Positions 25,303 to 33,235 of a DNA stretch of 64,000 nt are shown here, piece after piece. The translations under genes were made by a program, and so were the position numbers. This DNA comes from an uncultured Clostridia bacterium (lineage in GTDB: Bacteria > Bacillota > Clostridia > Christensenellales > Borkfalkiaceae), in NCBI GenBank assembly GCA_944376455.1, contig CALWCO010000001.1, forward strand, positions 1 to 64,000. Reading direction: 5' to 3'. The notes below the pieces were generated by a model. The model was not told the origin of the DNA, did not search any database, and worked only from the letters and a program-made list of their open reading frames with translations. Numbering within the stretch: position 1 is the first letter of the stretch; the number at the start of each line of letters is the position of its first letter.

Positions 25303-26070
25303 ATGTTTGTCAACGAACGGTTTAAGTTGATTTCGGAATATTTGAAGGAAAAGAAGAAGGCGACGGTGGAAGAGCTGTCTGCCCTCCTCTATGTTTCCCC
25401 CGCCACCATACGGCGGGACCTTCTGGAAATGCAGAAAATGGGTATGGTCGCCCGCACGCACGGCGGCGCGCTGTACATCGAAAACTCCGACGAGATCTCC
25501 ATCTTCGTACGGCTGGAAAAGAACGCCAAGGAAAAGGAACAGGCGGCGAGCGTCGCGCTCGGAAATTTACCCTCCTTTCAAACGGTGTTCATCGACAATT
25601 CCTCCACCTGTCTCGCCCTCGCCGAACGCATGGATCTCACGCATAAGACCGTCGTCACCAACGGCTTGCAGGTCGCATTGAAGCTTTCCCAGAAAGAGGA
25701 CGTCCATCTCATCATGCCCGCGGGAGAGGTGCACTTCAACACCAATTCCGTGACGGGCAGTCTGACGTGCAACCTGTTGCGCTCCTTCAACCTCGATCTC
25801 ATGCTCTGTTCGTGCGCCGCGCTCGACGGCAAAGGAACATATGAATACTCCCTGGAAACCATCCAACTCAAACAAGTGGCGCTCGAACAGACGCGGACGC
25901 ACATTCTCGTGGCGGACAAGAATAAATTTTTCCTCTCTGCCCCCTACCGCACTTGTTCGCTCAGTGCTTATGATGCGGTGATGACCGACGCCGACGACGA
26001 GACCGCGCGCCCCTTGCGGGAACTCGGCGTCGCCGTATACAACAAAATCAAGCAGCCGCCCATCGTGTAA
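25303..26070 (+). CDS. DeoR-family transcriptional regulator
   Basis: DeoR regulators are usually repressors of sugar genes that respond to a phosphorylated sugar. The 255-residue protein has the N-terminal winged helix (ATVEELSALLYVSPATIRRD at about 20-39, then the RTHGGA wing) and a C-terminal DeoR sensor domain with the FIDNSSTCLALAERM and VTNGLQVALKL segments. The start at 25303 has AGGGG 8-12 bases upstream; a longer frame opens at 25255 inside the promoter and is rejected. It probably controls the divergent surface genes and perhaps itself. A clear terminator follows. Confidence 0.92.
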   Translation: MFVNERFKLISEYLKEKKKATVEELSALLYVSPATIRRDLLEMQKMGMVARTHGGALYIENSDEISIFVRLEKNAKEKEQAASVALGNLPSFQTVFIDNSSTCLALAERMDLTHKTVVTNGLQVALKLSQKEDVHLIMPAGEVHFNTNSVTGSLTCNLLRSFNLDLMLCSCAALDGKGTYEYSLETIQLKQVALEQTRTHILVADKNKFFLSAPYRTCSLSAYDAVMTDADDETARPLRELGVAVYNKIKQPPIV

Positions 26071-26087
26071 AAAAATCAACACGAAAA

Positions 26088-26116
26088 AAGAACCGCAATA
26101 TGCGGTTCTTTTTTTT
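26088..26116 (+). terminator. Terminator of the DeoR-family gene
   Basis: A 10-bp stem (AAGAACCGCA with TGCGGTTCTT) and a 3-base loop are followed by an uninterrupted run of T. Confidence 0.9.
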
Positions 26117-26177
26117 CGTTTTTTCGGGGCATGCCCCAATGGTTTAAGCATTTTTTATGCCGACGCGCAAGAAAATT

Positions 26178-28142
26178 TTATTCCAGCTCGAATGCGCCAG
26201 TATAGAGCTGATAATATTTCCCTTTCTGCTCGATGAGCTGGTCATGGGTGCCGCGTTCGATGATGACCCCCTGTTCGAGCACCATGATCGCCTGCGAATT
26301 CTTGACCGTGGAAAGGCGATGCGCGATGACGAACACCGTCCTGCCCTCCATCAGCTTATCCATCCCCTCTTCGATGAGTTTTTCCGTGCGCGTGTCGATG
26401 GAAGAAGTCGCTTCGTCGAGGATAAGCACGGGACAGTCGGACACCATGGCGCGGGCAATGGCGAGGAGCTGACGCTGTCCCTGCGAAAGATTGGCGCCGT
26501 CGCCGTGCAGTACCGTGCGATAACCGTGCGGCAGGTGGCGGATGAAGGAGTCGGCATTGGCGAGTTTTGCCGCGGCGACACACTCTTCGTCGGTGGCATC
26601 CAATCTGCCGTAACGGATATTGTCCATGACCGTTCCCGTAAACAGGTGCGTATCCTGCAACACGACGCCGAGGGAACGGCGCAAATCGCTCTTTCTGATG
26701 GAGCGAACATCCAGCCCGTCGTACGTGATGCTACCCTGCCGAATGTCATAAAAACGGTTAATCAGGTTGGTAATCGTCGTCTTGCCCGCGCCCGTCGCGC
26801 CGACGAAGGCGATTTTCTGCCCCGGTTTGGCGTACAGGGAAACGTCTTTCAGGACATCTTTCTCGGGCGTATAGCCGAATGTGACGTGATCGAAACGGAT
26901 ATCGCCGCGCAACAGAACGTATTCCGCGGCATCCCCCGCCTTTTGCGCGGGCTTTTTCCAAGCCCACAGAGCACCGCTTCGGCGCTCTTCATATCCCGCC
27001 GCCGTACGGTCCACACGGACGAGCGTCACCTCACCGCCCGCGTCCTCGCTCGGCGCATCGATGATGGCAAAGATACGCTCGGCGCCCGCCATACCCATGA
27101 CGACGGTGTTGAACTGTTGTGCCACCTGTTGCACGGGCATATTGAAACTGCGGGCAAGGGTAAGATAGGAGATGATGGCGGCGAGCGTCAGTCCCCAACT
27201 GCCGTTGCTGACGAACCCGAACAGGGAAATCCCCCAGACCGTCCCGCTACCGGCGAGCAACACCCCCACGAGGGCAAGGACGATGTACTGCACATAGCCG
27301 AGGTTGTTGGTCGTCGGACCCATGACGTTGACGACCGAGTTCGCCGCGGTGGCGTTCTGCCGCAAGGTCTCGTTCAACGCCGTAAAATCCTTGACCGCGC
27401 GTTCCTCATGACAGAACACCTTGACAACCTTCTGCCCCTCGATCATCTCTTCGATGTAGCCGTTGAGTTTGCCCAGCGATGCCTGTTGCCGCACGAAATA
27501 ACCGCCCGACTTGCCGCTGAGTTTGCCCACGATGAAGAGAAGCAGTCCAAGAAAGAGCATCGCCACGACCGTCAGGGTAACGCTGTAAAAGAGCATGGCA
27601 AAGAATACGCCGACAATGGTGATGACCGACGAAATGATCTGCGGAATGGTCTGGCTCATCAGCTGACGGAGGGTGTCGGTATCATTGGTGTAGACGCTCA
27701 TCAGATCGCCGTGGGTGTGCGCATCGAAGAACCCGATGGGCAGGGACTGCATATGCGAAAACATATCGTCGCGGAGCCGCTTCATCGTGCCTTCGGAGAT
27801 ATACACCATGATCCTCGAATAGGTAAAACTGCAGAGTATGCCGAACGCACCGATGCCGCCCATGGCGAAAAGCAAACCGTAAAACTGCGCGTCGGGTGCG
27901 CCGCCGACGCCGATTTCGGCGAGGTGCTCGGTGAAAAAGCCGATGAACACCGACGCGCTGATGGACGCGAGTGCGGACACGACGATCATGACGCATACCA
28001 GCACGAACCGCCATTTGTAGCGGGAAGTCATGTATTTCATCAGACGCTTGAACGTCTTGACGGGATTTTCCGCCCCGCGGCCGGCACCCTGCATGCCTCC
28101 GCGACCGTGCATACCCATATTCATACTGCGCGGCTGAGCCAT
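26178..28142 (-). CDS. ABC exporter subunit with the catalytically competent nucleotide site
   Basis: This 654-residue half-transporter has an N-terminal six-helix exporter domain (about 40-340) and a C-terminal ATPase. Walker A is GATGAGKTT, the Q-loop VLQDTHLF, the signature LSQGQRQ, Walker B ILDEATSSID with the catalytic Glu, and the switch His is in IAHRLS. The signature deviates from LSGGQ. The N-terminal 30 residues are rich in Met and Gly. The start overlaps the stop of the partner gene (TAATG). The pair is a heterodimeric multidrug/lipid-type exporter; the substrate is unknown. Confidence 0.92.
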   Translation of the reverse strand: MAQPRSMNMGMHGRGGMQGAGRGAENPVKTFKRLMKYMTSRYKWRFVLVCVMIVVSALASISASVFIGFFTEHLAEIGVGGAPDAQFYGLLFAMGGIGAFGILCSFTYSRIMVYISEGTMKRLRDDMFSHMQSLPIGFFDAHTHGDLMSVYTNDTDTLRQLMSQTIPQIISSVITIVGVFFAMLFYSVTLTVVAMLFLGLLLFIVGKLSGKSGGYFVRQQASLGKLNGYIEEMIEGQKVVKVFCHEERAVKDFTALNETLRQNATAANSVVNVMGPTTNNLGYVQYIVLALVGVLLAGSGTVWGISLFGFVSNGSWGLTLAAIISYLTLARSFNMPVQQVAQQFNTVVMGMAGAERIFAIIDAPSEDAGGEVTLVRVDRTAAGYEERRSGALWAWKKPAQKAGDAAEYVLLRGDIRFDHVTFGYTPEKDVLKDVSLYAKPGQKIAFVGATGAGKTTITNLINRFYDIRQGSITYDGLDVRSIRKSDLRRSLGVVLQDTHLFTGTVMDNIRYGRLDATDEECVAAAKLANADSFIRHLPHGYRTVLHGDGANLSQGQRQLLAIARAMVSDCPVLILDEATSSIDTRTEKLIEEGMDKLMEGRTVFVIAHRLSTVKNSQAIMVLEQGVIIERGTHDQLIEQKGKYYQLYTGAFELE

Positions 28143-29887
28143 TATTCCTCACCCCCTTTCACCTGAGATTCATACACTTCGCGATAAATCGCGTTGTCCG
28201 TAAGAAGCTGTTCGTGCGTGCCGATGCCCGCAATTTTCCCGTCGTCCATGACGACGATGCGGTCGGCGTCCTGCACCGAAGCGATGCGCTGGGCAATGAT
28301 GATCTTGGTGCAGTCCGGTTCGGCCTTTTTGAGCGCGTCGCGGATAAGCGCGTCCGTACGCGTATCCACCGCCGACGTCGAGTCGTCGAAAATGAGTATT
28401 TTCGGCTTTTTCAACAGAGCGCGCGCGATGCACAGACGCTGTTTCTGTCCGCCCGACACGTTCACGCCGCCCTGGCCGAGATCGTATTCGTATTTTTCGG
28501 GAATGCGTTCAATGAACTCTTCCGCCTGCGCCGCGCGGCAGGCCGCCTGAATTTCTTCAAAACTCGCCCCTTCGTTGCCCCAACGCATATTCTCTTCGAT
28601 CGAGCCCGAAAAGAGCACGTTCTTCTGCAAGACCATGGCGACGTTGTTGCGCAAGGTCTCAAGGTCGTACGCTCTTACGTCCACGCCGCCCACGCGCACG
28701 GAACCTTCGGTCACGTCGTACAGACGGGGAATGAGCGAAACGAGCGAACTCTTCGCCGAACCCGTCCCGCCGATGATGCCGACCGTTTCGCCCGAACGGA
28801 TGTGCAGGTCAATGCCCTTGAGCACTTCCTCGTCTGCATTTTTATCGTAAGAAAAGCCTACGTTCTCGAAATCCACGGACCCGTCGGCAACCTGCGTTAC
28901 GGCGTTTTCGGGATTTTTGAGATCGACCTCCTCTTCCAGCACTTCGGCGATACGCTTTGCCGACGGTTTGGCAAGCGCCATGAAATTGAGCACCATGGCA
29001 AAGAGCATGACCCCCGTCAGGATCTGCGTGGCATAGGTCAGAAGGGCGGTCAGATCGGAGATCTGCAAATCCCCGCCGAAATACAGATTGCCCCCGAACG
29101 CAAAGAGCAGGAACATGGTGACATAGATGACCGTCTGCACGGCGGGCATGAGCGTGACCAGCCATTTCTGCGCGCGGACGGAAAAATCATAGGCCGCCTT
29201 GGTCGCCTTTTTGTATTTCTCTATCTCATAATTTTCCCGCACATAGGACTTGACGACGCGCACGGCGGTCAGGTTCTCCTGCGCGACGCCGTTCATGTCG
29301 TCGTATTTGACGAGCATTTTCTGAAAGCCCGGAATGGCGCGGCTCATGATGAACACCACGGCGAGCGCCATGACGACGGCGGCGCCGACAAATATCCAGG
29401 CGATCTGCGCATTGACCACAAAGGACATGACGATGGCAAACACGAACATGATCGGCGCGCGCACCATCATGCGGGTCATCATCTGATATGCCATCTGCAC
29501 GTTGGTGATATCCGTCGTCAGACGGGTGATGAGCGAGGAGCTGGAAAACTTATCGATGTTGGCAAAGGAATAACTCTGTATCTTCTCATACATATCCTGC
29601 CGAAGGTTTGCGGCATATCCCGCGCTCGCCTGCGAGGCAAGCATGCCGCCGACGATCCCCGCCGCGGCGGAAAGAAGCGCCATCGCGATCATGATGCCGC
29701 CATACATCGCCACCATGCCCAAGTCCACGGGCATATTCGCGCTCTGTGCGTCCTGCAAGACTTTCAACAGCAGACTCATGATGTACGGAATGAGGGTCTC
29801 CATCGCCGCTTCGACGACCATGATGCACGGCGTCGCGATGGTCTGCTTTTTGTATTGCCGAACGCTCTTTGCTAAGGTTCTTAACAT
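28142..29887 (-). CDS. ABC exporter subunit with the degenerate nucleotide site
   Basis: This is the 581-residue partner half-transporter with six membrane helices and an ATPase domain. Walker A is GGTGSAKSS and the signature VSGGQKQ is canonical. Walker B reads IFDDSTSAVD, with Asp in place of the catalytic Glu, and the switch position is Gln (IAQRIAS). This mirrors the degenerate subunit of heterodimers such as BmrCD, LmrCD and TM287/288. The start at 29887 has AAGGAGA upstream; the frame extends to 29956 without a ribosome site. It is first in the two-gene operon. Confidence 0.92.
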   Translation of the reverse strand: MLRTLAKSVRQYKKQTIATPCIMVVEAAMETLIPYIMSLLLKVLQDAQSANMPVDLGMVAMYGGIMIAMALLSAAAGIVGGMLASQASAGYAANLRQDMYEKIQSYSFANIDKFSSSSLITRLTTDITNVQMAYQMMTRMMVRAPIMFVFAIVMSFVVNAQIAWIFVGAAVVMALAVVFIMSRAIPGFQKMLVKYDDMNGVAQENLTAVRVVKSYVRENYEIEKYKKATKAAYDFSVRAQKWLVTLMPAVQTVIYVTMFLLFAFGGNLYFGGDLQISDLTALLTYATQILTGVMLFAMVLNFMALAKPSAKRIAEVLEEEVDLKNPENAVTQVADGSVDFENVGFSYDKNADEEVLKGIDLHIRSGETVGIIGGTGSAKSSLVSLIPRLYDVTEGSVRVGGVDVRAYDLETLRNNVAMVLQKNVLFSGSIEENMRWGNEGASFEEIQAACRAAQAEEFIERIPEKYEYDLGQGGVNVSGGQKQRLCIARALLKKPKILIFDDSTSAVDTRTDALIRDALKKAEPDCTKIIIAQRIASVQDADRIVVMDDGKIAGIGTHEQLLTDNAIYREVYESQVKGGEE

Positions 29888-30004
29888 CTCTTCTCCTTTC
29901 CTCGGCGACGGACGCAACGCGACGCGGCACAGAGGCTGTTCTTTTCTTTGATGCAATTTATACCGGCATTACTCATACAATATAAATATGTAAACGAATC
30001 CTCC

Positions 30005-30034
30005 GCGGTTTAAACCGCTTTTTTTATTTTTTTG
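30005..30034 (+). terminator. Terminator-like palindrome without an upstream plus-strand gene
   Basis: GCGGTTTAAACCGC is a perfect palindrome followed by seven T, an A and seven T. No plus-strand gene lies upstream, so it either stops antisense transcription of the ABC operon, ends a small RNA, or is an operator. Confidence 0.45.
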
Positions 30035-30129
30035 CCGCCCGACAGACATCGCCGTCCTTTTTCTCGGACGGCGCGCATACCGCAGGCAAGAAAAAAATGC
30101 TTTTCCCGCACAAAAAACAGGTCAGGTAC

Positions 30130-30158
30130 TTGAAAAAATAAAGAAAGGGTTGTATAAT
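30130..30158 (+). promoter_or_regulatory. Promoter of the CPBP gene, -10 box six bases from ATG
   Basis: TTGAAA (30130-30135) and TATAAT (30153-30158) are 17 bases apart. The predicted start site falls on or next to the ATG at 30165, suggesting a leaderless mRNA. Confidence 0.65.
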
Positions 30159-30164
30159 AGAATC

Positions 30165-31343
30165 ATGGATGCACAACATTTTACGCCGACGCCCGAACAG
30201 GGCGCTTCGGAACAAATAACAGATCAAGCCACAGAGCAGGTCACGGAGCAACCCGCGGCGCAATCCACGGAACAACCCGCGGGACAACCGGCGTGGCAAC
30301 CCACAGGGCCGACCGCGTGGCAACCCGCAGGACCGACCGCGTGGCAACCCGCGGGACAACCGGCATGGCAGCCCGCAGGACAACCGGCGTGGCAACCCGC
30401 GGGACAACCGGCCGAATCTTCAAAGGCGGGTAAAAAATATCCCGTACTCACGATACGCCGCACGGGGCGTTTTTATTCCTGGACGTGCATCGCCGCGCAA
30501 CTGGGCGCGATGGCGATCTCTTTTCTGATCGCCCTTTTCGCGCAGTTGATGGAACCCGAAACGGCAAACGTGGTTCTCTTTTACGCCAATTTCTCCACGC
30601 AATTGGTGCTGGCGGGCGCAGTCATCATCTTTCTCGCGAGATTCCGCCTGACTCTGCCCGAAGTCGGCGTGCGCAAGGCAAAACCGATGCCCTGCATCAT
30701 CGGCGTGCTGTTCGCCTGCGGCGCGGTGTTCGTCTCCTCCTTTGTCGAGATGTTTTTCTCCGCTTTCCTGGAGTTCATCGGTTATCAGACCTCCAGCGTC
30801 ATCACGGACATACCCATGGACGGCGGATTGGTCTTTCTCGCGCTCTTTATGATCGCGGTCATGCCCGCAATCTTTGAGGAACTGATCTTCCGCGGCATCA
30901 TCCTGGAAAGTACCAAGAAACTGGGAACATTGCAAGCCTGTCTGATCAACGGATTTCTCTTTTCCCTCTTCCACTGCAACCCTTCACAGACGGGATATAC
31001 CTTCGTGCTCGGCGCGGTCTTTGCCTTCGTCGCCATCCGCACGGGATCCGTTATCCCCTCCATGATCGTGCACTTCCTCAACAACGGTTACAGCGTCATT
31101 CTGATGTATTTCGGTATCTATGAGATCCCCGCTCTCGCGGACTTCATCATTCTGGGCGTATCTTTCGTGATTTTCGGGCTCGGACTTTTCTACTTCCTGA
31201 AAAAGAACACAACGGGCAACGAGTTGCCCGCTCTGAATCAGCGGCCCTTCTGGAAAGGCGCAACGGGCGGCATTATTTTCAACGGCGTACTTTGGGTACT
31301 CGTCCTCATCAACGGCATCGTGCTTAATTTCACGTCCATGTAA
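30165..31343 (+). CDS. CPBP-family intramembrane protease-like protein with Pro/Gln repeat N-terminus
   Basis: CPBP (Abi) proteins are polytopic membrane proteins, some of which are proteases of the Rce1 type. The 392-residue protein has the expected motifs: EELIFRG near 238, FSLFH near 266 and HFLNN near 302, within seven or eight hydrophobic segments. Residues 1-85 are a cytosolic-looking low-complexity tail with Thr/Glu/Gln and five to six copies of an 8-residue PAWQPAGQ unit. The ATG at 30165 is preferred. A TTG at 30150 would place the -10 box inside the gene. A zinc-ribbon membrane protein follows 63 bases later. Confidence 0.87.
   Translation: MDAQHFTPTPEQGASEQITDQATEQVTEQPAAQSTEQPAGQPAWQPTGPTAWQPAGPTAWQPAGQPAWQPAGQPAWQPAGQPAESSKAGKKYPVLTIRRTGRFYSWTCIAAQLGAMAISFLIALFAQLMEPETANVVLFYANFSTQLVLAGAVIIFLARFRLTLPEVGVRKAKPMPCIIGVLFACGAVFVSSFVEMFFSAFLEFIGYQTSSVITDIPMDGGLVFLALFMIAVMPAIFEELIFRGIILESTKKLGTLQACLINGFLFSLFHCNPSQTGYTFVLGAVFAFVAIRTGSVIPSMIVHFLNNGYSVILMYFGIYEIPALADFIILGVSFVIFGLGLFYFLKKNTTGNELPALNQRPFWKGATGGIIFNGVLWVLVLINGIVLNFTSM
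30281..30412 (+). repeat. 24-base tandem repeat encoding PAWQPAGQ
   Basis: About five and a half copies of a 24-base unit (CCGGCGTGGCAACCCGCGGG plus 4 bases) lie in the first third of the CPBP gene. Copies differ by a few bases, some silent. Copy number may vary between strains by slippage. Confidence 0.85.
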
Positions 31344-31406
31344 TCGGAATATCGATCCTATTATCGATCCTATTAAAGATAAAGAATAACAAGGAGAAAA
31401 AAATTT

Positions 31407-32294
31407 ATGTATTGCGAAAACTGCGGAACGGGACTTTCGGGGCAGGAAACGGTTTGCCCCTATTGCGGAATAGCCCTGCGGCCCATCATTCCCGCTTACA
31501 ATCCCTTCCCGCCTCCGGCGGTAAACCAAACGGCCATGCCCGGAAACAACGCCATCCCCGCCACCGCTCCCGCGACAAATCCGGCGGTCGGAGCAGACGA
31601 TGCGACGGACGCAAAGACGGACGCAAAGACGACGGATGCCGTCAACGCAACCGCACCTTCCGACGAGCAAAAAACACAAGGAGAAAACGGTGCTTCCGCG
31701 CCGCAACAGCCGCAGCCGGCATGGCAACAACGCCCGCTTTTCCCCGGCGAACAGCGGCCGAATAATCCGCAAGCAGGCTTCTGCACCCGTTGCGGGCAGA
31801 AATTACAACCCGGGGAGACGAAATGCACTTTCTGCGGTCAGCCCGTATCGGCGATTCCGACGGCGATGCCCTATGCGCAACAGCCCTATCCTTACACACA
31901 GCCGTATACGTATAACCCCAACCGACCGACAATGCCCGTATATCCGCCTGCATATCCGCCTCAACCTGCGAATAAAAAGCCGAAAGGAATCGTGGCGGGA
32001 ATCGTCGCGCTTTGCCTCCTGCCGATCATATTTATGTTTATGGAGCTGTTTCCGCCTTTGCTCTTCCTCTTTTTTCTCTCTCTGGCATTGGGAATCGTGG
32101 CAACGGTACAGGGCGCAAAATCTCACACGGCGGCGGGGATTGTCATGGGCGTTATCGCCATCGTTCTATCGGCAATCTTCTGTCTGGCCATGATCGTGGC
32201 GTTCATCGAAGTCTTCTCCAACCCCGAAGATTATTACGAATATTATTCCTACGGAAAGTTTTTTGTTCAATCCTTATTGACCTTCTTCCGCTGA
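31407..32294 (+). CDS. Zinc-ribbon, Pro-rich linker, three-helix membrane protein
   Basis: The 295-residue protein starts with a zinc ribbon (CENCG...CPYCG, residues 3-20). A Pro/Ala/Thr-rich linker follows, then a second ribbon near 130-150 (CTRCG...CTFCG) and a Tyr/Pro-rich stretch. The C-terminus has DUF4190-like membrane segments near 195-225 and 240-270. The function is unknown. AAGGAG lies about 12 bases upstream. It is probably co-transcribed with the CPBP gene and ends at a strong terminator. Confidence 0.8.
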   Translation: MYCENCGTGLSGQETVCPYCGIALRPIIPAYNPFPPPAVNQTAMPGNNAIPATAPATNPAVGADDATDAKTDAKTTDAVNATAPSDEQKTQGENGASAPQQPQPAWQQRPLFPGEQRPNNPQAGFCTRCGQKLQPGETKCTFCGQPVSAIPTAMPYAQQPYPYTQPYTYNPNRPTMPVYPPAYPPQPANKKPKGIVAGIVALCLLPIIFMFMELFPPLLFLFFLSLALGIVATVQGAKSHTAAGIVMGVIAIVLSAIFCLAMIVAFIEVFSNPEDYYEYYSYGKFFVQSLLTFFR

Positions 32295-32324
32295 TAAGAG
32301 GAAAATATTTCATTTGACAGTATA

Positions 32325-32358
32325 TCCGCCCGCGGCAATTGCCGCGGGCGGACTTTTT
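32325..32358 (+). terminator. Terminator after the zinc-ribbon membrane protein gene
   Basis: A 28-base perfect palindrome (arms TCCGCCCGCGGCAA / TTGCCGCGGGCGGA) is followed by a T5 run. Confidence 0.9.
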
Positions 32359-32432
32359 CGACGGAAAGGGCGCAAAACGGAAAAAACCTCAACGCCGTAA
32401 AAGACAAAAACACACACCCCAAAAAAGACAAG

Positions 32433-32468
32433 ACGGGGCTCCGCATTCCGCGGAGCCCCGTTCTTTTT
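32433..32468 (+). terminator. Second terminator just before the IS200-type element
   Basis: ACGGGGCTCCGC pairs with GCGGAGCCCCGT around a 5-base loop, followed by TTCTTTTT. The stretch between the two terminators (32359-32432) holds no credible gene. Confidence 0.85.
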
Positions 32469-32527
32469 GGCGCTTTAGCATGAATAAACCCCCAGTTATA
32501 CTGGGGGAGGCAAAAGAACTTCAGTAA

Positions 32528-32597
32528 ATAAAAACCTCTGTGTTATAATAGTGAAGGTTTGGCGACCGCATCACTAAGAATAACAGGAGGTTTTTAT
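32528..32597 (+). promoter_or_regulatory. tnpA promoter and SD-sequestering inverted repeat
   Basis: An 11-bp perfect inverted repeat pairs 32528-32538 (ATAAAAACCTC) with 32587-32597 (GAGGTTTTTAT). The right arm contains the Shine-Dalgarno GGAGG of tnpA. A -10 box TATAAT lies at 32544-32549, downstream of the left arm, so only transcripts entering from outside would include both arms. The -35 match is weak (TTCAGT, 32520-32525). Confidence 0.65.
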
Positions 32598-32600
32598 CAA

Positions 32601-33068
32601 ATGAAGAAAGAAATTAAACATACAGCACATTCGACATACAGATGTGAATATCATATAGTCTTTGCCCCCAAATACAGGCGAAAAGAAATATATGGACAAC
32701 TGAAAAAAGATATAGGAGAGATTATACGGAAACTCTGCAACGAGAAGAAAGTGGAAATAATCGAGGCAGAGGCGTGTCCGGATCATATCCGTATGCTGGT
32801 AAGTGTGCCGCCGTATATAAGTATAGCACAGTTCATGGGATTTCTCAAGGGAAAAAGCACGTTGATGATATTCGACAGGCATGCGAACTTAAAATACAAG
32901 TACGGGAGCAGAAATTTTTGGTGCCGCGGGTACTATGTCGATACGGTAGGGCGAAATGAACGGGTAATCCAAGAGTACATCAAAAAGCAATTGGAGGAAG
33001 ACCGTATGCATGACCAAATCAGCATGAGTGAGTACATAGACCCGTTTACGGGTATCAAGAATAAATAA
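32601..33068 (+). CDS. tnpA: IS200/IS605-family transposase TnpA, HUH motif reads HIR
   Basis: The 155-residue protein matches IS200 TnpA along its whole length (YHIVFAPKYRR at 18-28, FMGFLKGKSTLMIF, FWCRGYYVDTVG with the nucleophile-region Tyr, C-terminal YIDPFTG). The expected His-hydrophobic-His metal motif reads D-H-I-R, so the second metal ligand is Arg (CGT, one transition from CAT). This may disable it. AGGAGG lies 10 bases before the ATG. The copy is not frameshifted, unlike the one at the left window edge. Confidence 0.9.
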   Translation: MKKEIKHTAHSTYRCEYHIVFAPKYRRKEIYGQLKKDIGEIIRKLCNEKKVEIIEAEACPDHIRMLVSVPPYISIAQFMGFLKGKSTLMIFDRHANLKYKYGSRNFWCRGYYVDTVGRNERVIQEYIKKQLEEDRMHDQISMSEYIDPFTGIKNK

Positions 33069-33235
33069 GGCAAAAAAGACAGCCGCGACATAGCGGCTGC
33101 CAGAGAATAGTGATGCGTTGCCAAATTTCGGTACCCGTTGACGGGTGCGCCGGCATTAAACCCTTTTAGGGTCTGTGCAAACCACCAGTTTACTGGTGGT
33201 TTTGACTTTGAAATTTTATCCCCTTCCGACGCCCG

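Larger units (their letters stand above)
29888..30164. other. Intergenic region between the divergent ABC and CPBP genes
   Basis: This stretch holds a 14-base perfect palindrome (30005-30018) followed by two T-runs, a small stem (GCCGTCC / GGACGGC, 30051-30072), and the CPBP promoter. A -10-like TATAAA reads on the minus strand near 29958, but no convincing ABC promoter with both boxes was found. Confidence 0.5.
32489..33202 (+). mobile_element. IS200/IS605-type element with one transposase gene
   Basis: The left-end hairpin CCCCCAG-TTATA-CTGGGGG is at 32489-32507 and the right-end hairpin ACCACCAG-TTTA-CTGGTGGT is at 33181-33200. They frame a single tnpA gene. Subterminal imperfect inverted repeats (32558-32576 and 33108-33125) lie just inside. 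The exact cleavage sites cannot be fixed without an empty site. No tnpB accessory gene is present. Confidence 0.8.

Noticed and set aside
26157..28166. 669-residue plus-strand frame opposite the ABC subunit
   Set aside because: Composition is His/Arg/Asp-rich without family motifs; the minus strand carries Walker A, signature and Walker B.
30150..30164. TTG start of the CPBP gene five codons upstream
   Set aside because: It would place the -10 box inside the coding region and has no spacing to AAAGGG; ATG at 30165 is preferred.
32339..32527. 62-residue plus-strand frame between two terminators
   Set aside because: No ribosome site, Lys/Arg-rich by chance, spans a terminator stem and the IS left end.
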